Shown here piece by piece: positions 1-10,830 of a stretch of 64,000 nucleotides of DNA (its first letter is position 1; every line of letters starts with the position of its first letter). The translations under genes were made by a program, and so were the position numbers. Below the pieces are notes generated by a model that worked only from the letters and a program-made list of their open reading frames with translations, did no database searches and had not been told where the DNA came from. The DNA comes from Dasypus novemcinctus (taxonomy: Eukaryota; Chordata; Mammalia; Cingulata; Dasypodidae). The DNA lies in assembly GCF_030445035.2 (NCBI RefSeq), contig NC_080683.1:92589675-92653674 (forward strand), in the 5' to 3' direction.

Positions 1-2319
1 GTGATTTTTTTCTCATTTATCTAATGATGTCAATAGGAAGCTGAAGTGGCTGAATTCAGTCTAATTGTTTTAAGAATAGAAAATCAGGATATGAATTGAT
101 AGTATTTATGGACAAAATCATATGAAGCCTGGGGTCTGCAATAAAACAATGAAGAGAAAGAATGGAAGTGGTTATGGGTAGCAAATGCCACGAATTGAGA
201 ATCGTTTAAGTTGAGAGAGAAGTACATAGAGGTATATTATACTTTTCTCTTTTTTATATGTTTTGCATTTTTGTCATAACATCAAGTTGTCACTGTATTT
301 TAACAGTGGGAAATAGTACCACTTATAACATGACAGAACAATAGGAGAGGAAGCTGTGTTTAATTTAAAGAATGTGTAGAGATAAGATATGTACGTAGAG
401 TTTACAAGGCAGAACTTATAACTACAGGACACCTCCAAGGGAAGAAATTTTTAAAAGGTGAGGGTAAATTTGATGAAGTCTTTATAAAATCTTGTAGTAA
501 GTAAGCACAAAACAAAATAAAAACAACCCATAAAAATCTATGTGTGCACTCATACATGTAAGGACTGTGTGAGGTGACAGTGGGAAAGGAGTGAAGTAAA
601 GTAAACTATCTTACAAAGAAACAAGAAACTAAATGCAATCCATTAGCTTTGGAAGCTGAAGAACAGTTTCTGATTGCAGAGGAAGAAAATGGTCTAATGC
701 CTGGGCCCTGTCATAGCATGGTCCCACAACCTCATCCACGGGGAGACATCCGTAGGCATACCAATCTAAAAACCATGGTAAATCTTAGAGCTGAGTTTTT
801 CTGCAGAAGGTTTACATTTGGCAATTTTCACAATTAGCTCCTGACCAGCTCCTCTGGCATTCAAACATCTATAAGATGTTGAAGCATTTGTACAGTGCAC
901 ATAATTGAAGGCATTTACTGATTGGCCTTCACTGAGACTCTAGAGAGAGTGACAATGGTACCAACTCTACCCATCCCCCACCCCAACCCACTCTGATTTG
1001 GAGAACACAGCAACAGTAAGGGAGGCACCATTTACTTCTGCTTATTGATTTTATCTAATTTTCATTCTGTCACTCCTGATAGATACAGTTAATTGTTACT
1101 GTTCTGTATGTGTATTGGATATTGTCATTTATACCATTAATCACAAGCATAATTGTCACAAGAACAGAAATGACTTTTCTTAGACATTTCATTGTAAAAT
1201 ATAATTATCCAGATATCCTGCTGTTAATGGCATTGAATTCTAATTACTTCAAAATGAAGTTATTATTCATAAAGTTAAAGTCTACATCATATGTGTTTAC
1301 AGTAGATGAGACAATATAAAATTTAATAGAGGGTCATTTTCTAGAAGCTTATTTAACTGCTCGGTTCCTTTATAATGCTTTTGTCCAATTCTATTAAAAT
1401 ATGATAAAGTTGACTAGTTCTTATTTAGTCTAAAAAAAAAGAGTAGAAATTGAACCTCACTGATAACTGATGTTCAGAATTGCTTGACAAAATACACAGT
1501 TAATGATAAATGTCCTCATAAACACACAGTGGGCTACTAGTAAATGACATCTTCCAATTATGATTATTTTTCTGGAGCTAGTGAAGATAAATTGAGTCAG
1601 AGACATGTACTAACTGATTATTTTGCAAATAACTTGTCTGATGATAAAGGTGATAACTTAATAATCACACATTACATTTCCATGATGCTCTATTCTTTTC
1701 AGTATTGCTCATATCCACTCCCATATTTGATCTTAAATATTTTATTCATAAGGTATTTTCCTTTTATAGTTCTTTTCTCATTACCAACACCAGCAAAATC
1801 TGCACACATTACTTATCAATTTCCGATTAACTGAATACTCTTAAGAGACAGTTTCTTTTCTTCTATTCTCTTCATCTTCCTTTACAAAGAATTGTTTATC
1901 CTTCTCCCTTGTTTAACTACTTCCATTAACCATTTATTAGGCTCTTCATTTCTGCTAGCTCAGGGTCCCTTCATCCCAAAGATGGTAAATATCTTTTCTT
2001 TTCAAGTTTTTCAGACACTAATAAATGGAATTTTATATTGATTTTTAGGAGCATTTCATTCAGAAAATATTCCAAATAATTTCTGTATCCTTATTCTTGT
2101 TCTCTTTGTTATCAAATCCATCAATATCACAGTCAAGTATATTACTTTGTATAAAGCATCTCTGATATTTCTTTGTGAAACCCTTTACTAGTTTTCTTCT
2201 TGATGTTTAATCTCCATTCTATTATCCTTCATATATTATTTCACTAGGTTGCTCTTTGTGTTTTCAACATCTCTCCTTTGAACACGGAGAAATACACAGT
2301 CTTTGAATTTGGCAGATAC
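1..2319. other. Unassigned AT-rich sequence
   Basis: I recognise no gene, RNA or repeat family here. The longest open frames are under 100 codons, have no recognisable domain, and lie in AT-rich sequence with frequent stops. A pyrimidine-rich stretch lies around 1840-1960. This is probably old unique or heavily decayed repeat sequence. Confidence 0.5.
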
Positions 2320-2743
2320 TGTAGTTTGAAGCTATATGCAGCCCAGAAAAACATGCCCTTAAATTTACTCCATTCTTGTGTGTGTACTCATTGTAAATAG
2401 GACCTTGTGATGAGGCTACATCAGTCAAGGTGTGACTCCCTCAGAACAAGTCTTAATCTTCTTACTGGAGTCCTTTATAAGAGAATGAAATTCAGATAAA
2501 GAGGAAGAAAGGCACAGAAGCAAGAAGCTGAAAGCAATGAAACCTTGAAGAGAAATGAGAGACCAGCAAACATTGCCATGTGCCTTACTGTGTTGCAGAG
2601 GAGCCACGGATCCATGGGAGCCAGTTTTGGGAAGAAAGCATGGCCTTGATAATGCCTTGATTTGAACATTTCTCAACCTCAAAACTCTGATAAATTCCCA
2701 TTATTCAAGCCAAACCATTTGCTTTAAGTAGCCTAGGAAACTA
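2320..2743 (+). mobile_element. MaLR-like LTR (old, solo)
   Basis: The segment begins TGTAGTTTGAAG and carries the layout seen in the other MaLR-like copies of this window. That layout is a 'GACCTTGTGATGAGG...' block, then 'GGAGTCCTTTATAAGAGAA' as TATA-like core, then a purine-rich stretch. It closes with a block related to 'CTCAAAACTCTGATAAATTCCCATTATT' containing an AATAAA-like ATAAAT. The copies at 26.2, 36.2 and 56.4 kb are related and lie in the opposite orientation. No internal retroviral sequence adjoins it. The family assignment (MLT1/MST type, ERVL-MaLR) is by memory of the human consensus. Boundaries are approximate. Confidence 0.55.
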
Positions 2744-4389
2744 AAAGAGTAGGAAAGTAAAAATTGGTATTTCTGGAACAACAATTGTCAACATATACTG
2801 ACATTATTTATTTTACTCAAGAATAGCCCATAAAACAGACAACAATTTTAAGCATAAAAATGGTCATCACATTATTATTTTAATAGAGGAATTTGTAAAA
2901 ACCATCCATATATTCTACACTATTAGTACTATTGAATAAATAAATTATTCTATGGCCACACAGCAGACATGAAGAGACTCTCCCAAGTAGGGTGTCTTCA
3001 TTTTTTATTGTTGCTCATGTTTCATTGTTGCTTCCACTGCTACCCCTAATACTTTGAGGTCTCCATGTTGTCTGCCCAGCATTTATGCCTTTTAAAGTAC
3101 AGGAGAGCTGAAAGAAAACAGTCAAGCAGTCTTTGGGTTCCATATTACCATATTTGATTAGGTAGCTCACCCTCTCTCCCCTTACACCTGTCTTACCAAG
3201 TCTGAGACTGGTTAAAATATCGTATCTAACCACACCAATTCAAGCACTCTACCTGATAATTATCTCAAGCCAGATGCATTTGTTGAGAGTTTATTTGAAA
3301 CATTTAAAAGTGTCATAAGATTTATCTGTTTTGTCCCTTATATCTGGTGGCCTTAAGATGGTTGTCATGAAATACATCTTTTATTACCCCTCTGCTGATA
3401 CCCCACCATTGGGGGAAGATAGATGTTTATAGGAGTAAGACATGAAGGTGTATAGAATTTCTTGAGCAGAGCACATCAGATTTCAGTTGATGGGCTCAGA
3501 TGCGTGTAGCCTATATGTTCAACTTTTCAGCCAGCATGGTCATTAAGGAAGTTATTTAAAGTCATGCAGATGAACTACTTTATATTTTATTGAAAAGAAG
3601 GAAATACTTATTAGTAAATGTTAGAGAAGAAAAGAATACAAATTTAAAATGCAGTTTGAGCTTAACTATGTAAAATAATATGCCTAAAAGAAAAGTTGTA
3701 TACTAATGCAGATTTTCTCCCATGTGGGAAGTCTTACACTAAAGATTAAAATATTCAGAGTTGTTTAAGCTACCCAAGGTGCCACTACTCCAAAATGAAA
3801 GAGTAATATAAATTTCTATTAATGACTCTTTATCTCCCAGCTCTTCCTCCATGCATGTGTACATGGACACACACACACACATGCGATCAAAATTTTCAAG
3901 ACTCACTTATGTCGGAATTAGTGATTAGAGTGTCTTTAAATATGTAATCTGTTAGAGGCAAAAAATATGATATAGAATAACTAAACATAAATCCTGATCT
4001 GTTAATGCTGGGTAGTGAGATAGGATGCTTTTCGAAATTATTTTTAAAGTTCATATTTTCTGTAAGAAACATTTTGTAATTTTAGAATCAGAAGAAAAGT
4101 AAGCATTCATGTATAGTTTTTTAAAACCTTTAAGCAGAGTACTTAAGTTTCAAAACAAGATGGTGGAATCTGATTATGGCTTTTAATTTCTCCCATTTCG
4201 ATAGGTTAGTGTGGAAATAAAAAAGAACTAACCATTGTCATGTTCTGCATTGATGATATCTAACCTTCTTCCTTCTGGCAACCAGCAAAGCTGTCCACTG
4301 TCAGCTGAGGTGCTTCATAGGGCATGAACAGTCTTGTCATCCAGGGAGTACTGTAATATGCTCTGTTGGTAATATATAGGAATAATACT
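2744..4389. other. Unassigned sequence
   Basis: No coding frame or recognised repeat. A short CA microsatellite, ACACACACACACA, lies near 3870. The rest is AT-rich and looks unique or decayed. Confidence 0.45.
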
Positions 4390-4660
4390 AACACTAATGT
4401 TAATGGCAAAAACAGCAATACTTCCTAAATGTTTGCTGTTTGCTAGGTATGATTCTCATTGTACATATATATATACCAACTCATGTAATCCTCACAACCT
4501 TATGAGATAAACAATTCTTTTGTTTTATTAAGGAGGAAACAAACTGATACACAGAGAAATCAAGAAGTCTGCTCAAGTTTAATCATCGACTAAATGGTGG
4601 AGTCCAGTACTGAGGCCATTTGGACTGATTCCAGAATCTAGGCTTCAGTAAACCCTACTT
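4390..4660 (+). mobile_element. MIR SINE (old)
   Basis: The segment follows the MIR layout: a 'CTAAATGTTTGCTGTTTGCTAGGTATGATTCTCATTG' block, then 'CTCATGTAATCCTCACAACC', then 'TTATTAAGGAGGAAACAAACTGATACACAGAGA', which resembles the MIR core 'gatgaggaaactgaggcacagaga'. It is heavily diverged, as expected of a pre-eutherian SINE. No target duplication is visible. Confidence 0.75.
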
Positions 4661-4719
4661 AACTCAATTAGAATCAGAAAAGGATCCATTTTCATTGATT
4701 TCTAATAATGTCTCAAACT

Positions 4720-4785
4720 CTTGTTTAAGTACAGTTCCTGGTACATCACAAGCTCTCAATAAAGAAATGGAGTATTTCTAATAGC
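4720..4785 (+). mobile_element. L2 3' end fragment
   Basis: 'CAGTTCCTGGTACATCACAAGCTCTCAATAAAGAAATGG' resembles the L2 tail 'cagtgcctggcacatagtaggcgctcaataaatatttg'. It is short and diverged. Confidence 0.5.
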
Positions 4786-4799
4786 ATGTTATTGTTGTT

Positions 4800-5285
4800 A
4801 TTATTACTGTTATTTTCTCTTTTTATGGTTTTCACTGCTTAATATTCTTTATTTGTTTTGACCATAAAGAATTCTCAGAGGTCCATCTTTCACTCTACAC
4901 ATTTTGTGTTTCCTTTTTTAATTTTGAGGGGCTCTCTAATTTATTGACTCTTTACTGCTTTTATTACATATAATTTCTTAAATTCCTTCCTTCCATGATT
5001 TCCAGAGTCATATTTTGCATAAATGGCAGTGTACCTAAGATATACCAACATTGCAACAGTCTGAAACCCAGAAGAAAACTTACCTTATGATTTGCACAGT
5101 TGCAGATATGTGATATTGTCTAGAATCTACAATTAAATAACTTAATAAATGGCTTATGTGCCATTCTGGATAAATTATATAAATTACATTTTCTTAATTA
5201 TTCCTTGATATCATCCATCCTTTGACATCATAGTTTTGTATTTTAGGCACTTTCATGTTATTTGTCACACAGCTTGCTATGGTTT
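4800..5285. other. Unassigned AT-rich sequence
   Basis: Nothing recognisable: AT-rich with T-rich runs and no open frame of note. Confidence 0.4.
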
Positions 5286-6060
5286 CTTAGCACTTCATAT
5301 ACTCATACACTTATTCATTCATCTGTATCTAGTATGTCAAATACTGTACCAAACCATTGAATTTGGAAACTGAAGAGTATGGTGCAATCCTTCAAATATT
5401 ATAGTGTGTACCTTAAAAGAACTTATATTCTATTCAGCTAGACAAACAGTAAACAAAAATATGCATATATGATGAAGCAAGAGCCCTGTGTTGTATGCAA
5501 ATGCACCTTAATTTCATATTAAAAACTTGGGGAGATACTGCAGTATTTTAAACAAAGGCATTACATGAGCTGATTTTCATTTAGAAAGGTCACACTGGCA
5601 TTTTTCTGCTTTGGACGGTGGACAGGACAGGCAATATGTGGTGCTATATTAGAAGCATAATAAGCATCTGAATTGATGGAATGAGGAATGAGCATGAGAT
5701 AAAGACAAATGGCAAATGGGTGAAGAGGGAGGAAGCAAGGAGCATACCAGCTTTCTGGCATGAACATTCATATAGATGATGATGGAAGCAAGATAGGAAA
5801 TACAAAAATAACTAGTTGGAAGAGCTGGGTGTGGAGATGAGTTTAATTTTGGACATGTTGAGTGTGACATGCCTGTGGAATTTGGAAGTAGAGCTGTCCA
5901 ATTGGTGATTGAAAGCACTTGTCCAAAAATCAGGTCAGGACTGCAAATATATATTTATAAAATATCAAGTTAAAGTGTCTTCAACATGGGACAGCAAATA
6001 AAATTATGAGATTATTTGGAATTACCAAGGGAGAATATATAGAGTAAAAAGAGAACAGGG
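5286..6060 (-). mobile_element. L2 LINE 3' region (old)
   Basis: On the plus strand it reads as the reverse complement of an L2 3' end. It starts with 'ACTTATTCATTCATCTGTAT' (the L2 TGAATGAA tail inverted), then a 'CTTATATTCTATTC' block. It continues through a 'GGACATGTTGAGTGTGACATGCCTGTGGAATTTGGA' block at about 5850, which matches my memory of the inverted L2 coding/3' region. The copy is diverged and broken. Antisense ORFs here (89 and 68 codons) have no support as genes. Confidence 0.6.
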
Positions 6061-6135
6061 CATAAACAGAATCTCAGAATTATTAGTTTTGGTTTTTAAC
6101 CAGGTTGGCATATCAGAACTATCCAGATGAATTTT

Positions 6136-6480
6136 TAAAAATATTTTTATTTATTATCTTTTTTTTTAAGATACGTAGATCACACAAAATGTTACATTAA
6201 AAAATATGAGGTTCCCATTACCCTATTCCCTATACCCCTGCCCCCACTCCTCCCACATCAAAAACTTCTTTCATTAGTGTGGAACATTCTTTGCATTTGA
6301 TGAATGCATTTTGGAGTACTGCTATACAGCAAGGATTATAGTTTACATTGTAGTTTACACTCTCCCCCAGTCCATTCAGTGAGTTATGGCAGGATATATT
6401 ATGTCTGCATCCGCCCCTGCAATATCATTCAGGACAACTCCAAGTCCCAAAAGTGCCCCCATATCATACCTCTTTTTCCC
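6136..6480 (-). mobile_element. L1 3' UTR part of a U6-L1 chimera
   Basis: Read on the minus strand, this runs from the U6 end into a sequence with 'CCTGAATGATATTGCAGG' and 'TATCCTGCCATAACTCACTG', then a G-rich stretch and 'ATGAGG..CCTCATATTTT'. It finishes in an A-rich tail (the T-rich run at 6136-6171 on the plus strand). The same 3' UTR blocks recur in the L1 tail at 41.4-42.2 kb, where 'CCTGAATGATGTTGCAATG' and 'CTATCTTGCCATAACCTAC' are found, so this is the tail of a xenarthran L1. It joins directly to the U6 copy at 6481, forming a single retrotransposed unit. Confidence 0.8.
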
Positions 6481-6588
6481 AAAAATATGGAAAGTTTCAT
6501 GAATTTGCGTGTTATTCTTGCACAGGGACCATACTAATCTTCTCTGTATCATTCCAATTTTAGTTATATGTGCTGCTGAAGCGAGCAC
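6481..6588 (-). pseudogene. RNU6 pseudogene: U6 snRNA pseudogene, full length, fused to L1
   Basis: On the minus strand the copy starts at 6588 with GTGCTCGCTTCAGCAGCACA and runs without a large gap to the terminal CATATTTTT at 6481. That is the whole roughly 107-nt spliceosomal U6 RNA, including the oligo-U end. By eye against the standard mammalian U6 it has about 11 substitutions, many at former CpG or G/C positions, and one inserted A near position 25. U6 normally sits behind a type-3 Pol III promoter (PSE and TATA upstream). The sequence upstream on this strand (6589 onward) is T/A-rich and shows no such promoter, so expression is unlikely. The 3' U run is immediately continued by L1 3' UTR instead of a poly-A tail. 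This is the signature of reverse-transcriptase template switching from an L1 RNA to U6 RNA. Confidence 0.92.
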
Positions 6589-6608
6589 CTGATTTTTCTT
6601 TTTTAAAG

Positions 6609-7656
6609 AAAGCATTCTCGTATTTGATATAGAATTTGGTTTAATTGTGTGGCAGAAAACATGGCATATGAGCATATTTTCTCATAGTGCAATGTTATTT
6701 CTTTCTTAATGGCTTCTACACGCGGTTTAATGTAGAATTTGGTTTAATGTAGATCATATGTATGATTTCTATGGGTTGATAACTTCTGTTTCTAAATTAG
6801 TTTAAGGGATAAGAGATCACAAAAAGATGGGAGAAAGGTGGGAAAAAGTATACCTAATTGAGATACAGTTAATTGTATATGTGTCATCCTGCCTAGACTA
6901 GGTGCTTTCCAAGGTCAGGATGTTCATCTTTGATAAGCAATGGCATATGTTAATGTGCTTAGCAAATATGTCTATGTATACCCCTTTCCTACATTTGACT
7001 GCCTACAAAATCTCCCTTACTTGAGACCTAACTAAATCTGACCTCTTGATTAAAAGACAACATCCTCCCAAACAATCAGCTTTGAAGATAGAAAATCTTG
7101 GCCCTCACAAACACATTCATTAAAGCTCCCAGGACTCATAATCTTTAAAGGGGATCATTTATTTACATTTTAAAATAGAAAATATACCTCAAATTGTTCT
7201 CCTAAGATCACAAAGAAATTGTGGAAAAGCTCCATCTATGTGAATGATGCAGCAGCCCTGTTTATTCTCAGCATCTGAACAAAATAATTTTAGTTGGTTT
7301 AATTATACTTAGTTTTTCAGAAAGGCATTGGAACCCTGCTACTGTCTCTTATTATGAATACTTTCCATAAAACCCCACTTCCATTGTCTTGGAGAAGGAA
7401 GCTAGTTCATGGACACTTTCGGAACTCTGCGTAGTTGGAACCCCTTCCCTGTTCTCCAATCCATCTCTACAGCTGTTGTGTGAGCATCCATATTATAATG
7501 AAACACTCTCACCTGATAGAAATGGTTTGGTGGCATTTGACCCAAACAGAGCCACTGAGTCATTTCCATAAATGCCTGGATATAAAACCAAGAAAAAAAC
7601 ACAATCTCTATTGTAATAGACCGAGAGATAAAATTTCAGGAAATAACATAGTCAAA
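6609..7656. other. Unassigned sequence with a locally duplicated block
   Basis: No gene is recognised. Bases 6644-6718 recur, about 91% identical by eye, at 8422-8496 on the same strand. Short ORFs at 7389-7695 overlap on both strands and have no family resemblance. Confidence 0.5.
6644..6718 (+). repeat. 75-bp direct repeat, copy 1
   Basis: The block starts ATTGTGTGGCAGAAAACATG and ends TTCTTAATGGCTTCTA. Its partner is at 8422-8496, 1.78 kb away, with about seven mismatches. I do not recognise it as a named repeat family. Confidence 0.75.
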
Positions 7657-7670
7657 ATATTTTTCATGAG
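7657..7670 (+). repeat. Target site duplication, left (DAS-SINE)
   Basis: ATATTTTTCATGAG is repeated exactly at 8081-8094, bracketing the SINE. Confidence 0.9.
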
Positions 7671-8080
7671 GCGGCGGACTTGCCCCAGTGGTTAGGGCGT
7701 CCATCTACAACATGGGAGTTCTGCGGTTCAAACCCCGGGCCTCCTTGACCCATGTGGAGCTGGCCCATGCGCAGTGCTGATGCGCGCAAGGAGTGCCCTG
7801 CCACACAGGGGTGTCCCCGCATAGGGGAGCCCCACGCTCAAGGAGTGCACCCCTCAAGGAGAGCCGCCCAGCGTGAAAGAAAGTGTAGCCTGCCCAGGAA
7901 TGGTGCCTCACACAACGGAGAGCTGACAACAATAAGATGATGCAACTAAAAGAAACAGATTCCTGTGCCACTGACAACAACAGAAGCGGACAAAGAAGAT
8001 GCAGCAAATAGACACAGAGAACAGACAACCAGGGTGGAGGGGTAACGGGAGAGAAATAAATAAATCTTTAGAAAATATAT
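7671..8080 (+). mobile_element. DAS-type tRNA-derived SINE, full length
   Basis: The element opens with a tRNA-like head: A-box region TTGCCCCAGTGG, then B-box GGTTCAAACCC near 7723. This is followed by the GC-rich body ('GTGGAGCTGGCCCATGCGCAG', 'CAAGGAGTGCCCTGCCACA'), a CA/GA-rich region, and the tail GAGAAATAAATAAATCTTTA. Exact 14-bp target duplications flank it, which shows L1-type target-primed insertion. The internal A and B boxes would serve Pol III transcription. Open frames on both strands (up to 107 codons) are by-products of the GC-rich body and not genes. The family is known from armadillos and reported as tRNA-Ala derived. Confidence 0.93.
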
Positions 8081-8094
8081 ATATTTTTCATGAG
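8081..8094 (+). repeat. Target site duplication, right (DAS-SINE)
   Basis: Exact copy of 7657-7670. Confidence 0.9.
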
Positions 8095-8940
8095 AAGAAC
8101 AGTGAAGGAAACAAAGAGAAGAAACAGGGTCAAGAAATAAATGGGTAAAACTTATCAATCTTCAAATGCTGCTTTTATTAGTTCCTAACATCTGGATGCA
8201 TCCTTGCCTTTCCTGCAGCCTTATTGATCGTTTTTCCCTTGACTTTTAAGAGATTTCAATAATCTCATCCTTTTGCTTAAGCTAGTTCAAGTTGGATGTC
8301 TATGATTGGCAGGTTAAATAAGCCTACCTGAGCCATATTTTTCTAATATAGTCCTACCCAATATATAAGCATGTGGATCTCCTATGGTAAATTTCTATCA
8401 TGCAGTTTTTGCATGTTTTCTATTGTGTGGCAGAAAATATGGCATTTGAACATATTTTCCCATAGTGTGGTGTTATTTCTTTCTTAATGGCTTCTATATT
8501 TGGTTTGTGTGAGTTAGTCCTTTGGATCACACACAAACAGTTATTAGAAGGCCACAAGAAGATGGATATCTATTATAAAAATGTGACATCAAGGCTGTTA
8601 TTATCATTTAAGCATTCTCTTTAATGACTGTTGTTTCACTAATTTATTGATTACACTAGCTTTGGGTTAAAATTTGGGCCCTAGCTTTAATGTTAGATTT
8701 CTCATCTCCACACATCTCAGTCAATTCTCTGTTTACAGCACCATTTAATGTGTCCCTATGTGGGATTTTTGGCTAAGATTTTTATTTAAATGAACATCAT
8801 TATTGCACTGGAATTCGAAATCAGGGGGGTTCATTGCAGTATTTTTAGTATGTTATTTTATTTTCTCTTATATCTGAATTGGTCCTTAAACAGTTTGTAA
8901 GAAAAAAAACATGGTGGTTTTCATTTAAAAAAATGATTTG
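8095..8940. other. Unassigned sequence
   Basis: No gene or known repeat is recognised, apart from the second copy of the 75-bp direct repeat at 8422-8496. Confidence 0.45.
8422..8496 (+). repeat. 75-bp direct repeat, copy 2
   Basis: Starts ATTGTGTGGCAGAAAATATG. Homologous to 6644-6718; flanking bases on both sides do not match, so the repeat unit is sharply bounded. Confidence 0.75.
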
Positions 8941-8959
8941 ACAAATAATTTAAAAATTA

Positions 8960-9310
8960 AAAAATGATACATTTTCCAAGGTTACAGATCCTATTTCATT
9001 CTTTCATCAAACTAAACTTGATGTCAAGCCTACATTTTCCACAGATGTCCCTTATTAGTCTGAGGAAGTTCTACCTTTCTCATAATTTTGTTGAGAGATT
9101 TTATCAAAAGTTGGTTTTAAATTTTGTTAAATAGTCCTGCATCCATTAAGAAAAATGATAGACTTTTTTATACTATTAATATGGTGGATTACACTGAGTG
9201 AATTTTAAGAGTAAAACCAGCTTTGCATTCCTGAGGTGACTATTACACATTCCTCATGCATTATCCTTTCTATACATTGTTGGATTTCACATTTTAATAC
9301 TTTCCTTTGC
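8960..9310 (-). mobile_element. L1 ORF2 fragment (old)
   Basis: The plus strand reads as the inverse of the L1 reverse-transcriptase region. 'TGGTGGATTACACTGAGTGA' and 'AAACCAGCTTTGCATTCCTG' correspond to the conserved block coding for 'Q-G-F/F-N-x-x-x-S-I-N-x-I-H'. It is diverged, without an intact frame, and represents an old L1. Confidence 0.7.
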
Positions 9311-9589
9311 TTCCATGCTATTATCCTTTTCTTATTATCTTCGTGAGTCCCTATTCCTTTTCCTTGGCAGTTAGTCTTGCCCTTCCTGGATACTCTTATC
9401 TATATTCATGATTTTAATTATGATCAAAATGAAAATGACTCTATAAATTTATCTCCAGTCTTTTTTCTTCCACAAATTCTGAATCTATATATTACTGCCC
9501 ATATACTCTTTGCCTAGTTGTGCTATAAGTATCGCAGTCTCAATATGCCCAGAATCTATTATTTCTTTTTTTTCTGCCTAGCCAAACCT

Positions 9590-10013
9590 CATTCTACATA
9601 TGAATATCTAATCTTACTCATCATGTCACCACGGTCAACTCAATGTCACTAAACAGAAATCTATAATTCAGCCTCAACTGTTTCTTTTATTCCCAACATC
9701 CAATCAATCACTTAGGTCATCTTATTGAATCTCCAGTCGGCCTTAATCATTCCACTCCTTTCATTCTTGAATTTCTTGAGTATATACTATATAGTAGTCT
9801 ATATCTGCCTACTGCAGTAGACTCTTAATTCTTTTCTTAATTCCATGTTACACAATTCAAACATCAGAATGATATCAGGTACCATTCCCTTAATTATAAC
9901 TTTTAATGGTTTCCATTGTCTACTGGTTAAAATCTAGTTTTTTAGTTGTGTTTTGTTTAGTATAATATAAATACCTCTTTATGCCTGGCTTTTTCTCTCC
10001 AACCAATTATTTT
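9590..10013 (+). mobile_element. L2 LINE, part 1 (split by L1 tail)
   Basis: Blocks such as 'CTTTTAATGGTTTCCATTGTCTACTGGTTAAAATCTAG' and 'ATACCTCTTTATGCCTGGC' parallel the L2 3' region ('..AATGGCTTCCCATTGC..', '..GGCCCTGCATGATCTGGC..'). The element resumes after the L1 insertion at 10440. Confidence 0.65.
9998..10013 (+). repeat. Target site duplication, left (L1 tail)
   Basis: TCCAACCAATTATTTT recurs exactly at 10424-10439. Confidence 0.92.
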
Positions 10014-10423
10014 TTTTTTTAATTTTTTTATTTTTTATTGACTTTGTAATAATATTACATTAAAAATATATATGTGAGGTCCCATTCAACCCCACCCCCC
10101 CCACCCCCCCTCTCCCCCCCCCCAACAACACTCGTTCCCATCATCATGACACATCCATTGGATTTGGTAAGTACATCTTTGGGCACCTCTGCACCTCATA
10201 TACATTGGTTCACATCATGGCCCATACTCTCCTCTATTCCATCATGTAGGCCCTGTGAGGATTTACAATGTCCGGTGATTACCTCTGAAGCACCATCCAG
10301 GGCAGCTCCATGTCCCGAAGACGCCTCCACCTCTCATCTCTTCCTGCCTTTCCCCATACCCTTTGTCCATTATGTCCACTTTTCCCAATCCAATGCCACC
10401 TCTTCTATGTGGACACTGGATTG
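10014..10423 (-). mobile_element. 5'-truncated L1 insertion (3' UTR only, about 410 bp)
   Basis: On the minus strand this is an L1 3' end: 'GAGCTGCCCTGGATGGTGCT', a G-rich polypurine tract (C-run at 10091-10122 on plus), then 'GACCTCACATATATATTTTTAATGTAATATT' and an A-rich tail. The 16-bp direct repeats at its ends show target-primed insertion. It lies inside an older L2. The overlapping 159-codon plus-strand frame, which starts with a proline-rich run, is an antisense reading of the G-rich tract and not a gene. Confidence 0.9.
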
Positions 10424-10439
10424 TCCAACCAATTATTTT
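10424..10439 (+). repeat. Target site duplication, right (L1 tail)
   Basis: Exact copy of 9998-10013. Confidence 0.92.
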
Positions 10440-10830
10440 ATATACTCTCTGTGTCATACATTATACTTCAGCAATACCAAATATATTCCAGAACACACTC
10501 AGCCTTTTAGTATATTCACATCTATTAGAATATATACCCTGTGTGATGTTTAGGCTAATATGTCACCTGCCGAAAGACTTTTTGTCTTCAAACTTCAACA
10601 CCTGTTTGGATGAGTTGTTTGTAATCATCTCTCAAAGCACCTGTGGAGATCTTTATTATTGCAATTAATACCTTCTACTGAAAGTATCTGTTATATTTCT
10701 ATATTGTGCATGTGAATTTACTGCCTTCAGTGCAAGAATCTGCTCATTCTTCTTTTTATATTTAATTACTCTTTTGATCTCTATACCTGGCACACAATAT
10801 GTGTTAAATTGAATTGACACTCACACTCCA
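10440..10830 (+). mobile_element. L2 LINE 3' end, part 2
   Basis: Continues the L2 interrupted at 10013. 'CATTATACTTCAGCAATACCAAATATATTCCAG' resembles the L2 'CTCCAGCCACACTGGCC..CCAGG' region. The L2 tail follows with 'GATCTCTATACCTGGCACACAATATGTGTTAAATTGAATTGA'. Confidence 0.65.

Noticed and set aside
6481..6588. Functional U6 gene
   Set aside because: About a dozen changes, no upstream Pol III type-3 promoter visible, and joined to L1 sequence at its 3' end.
10074..10553. 159-codon plus-strand frame starting with a proline run
   Set aside because: It is antisense to a 5'-truncated L1 3' UTR with a G-rich tract, bounded by target duplications, and continues into L2 sequence.
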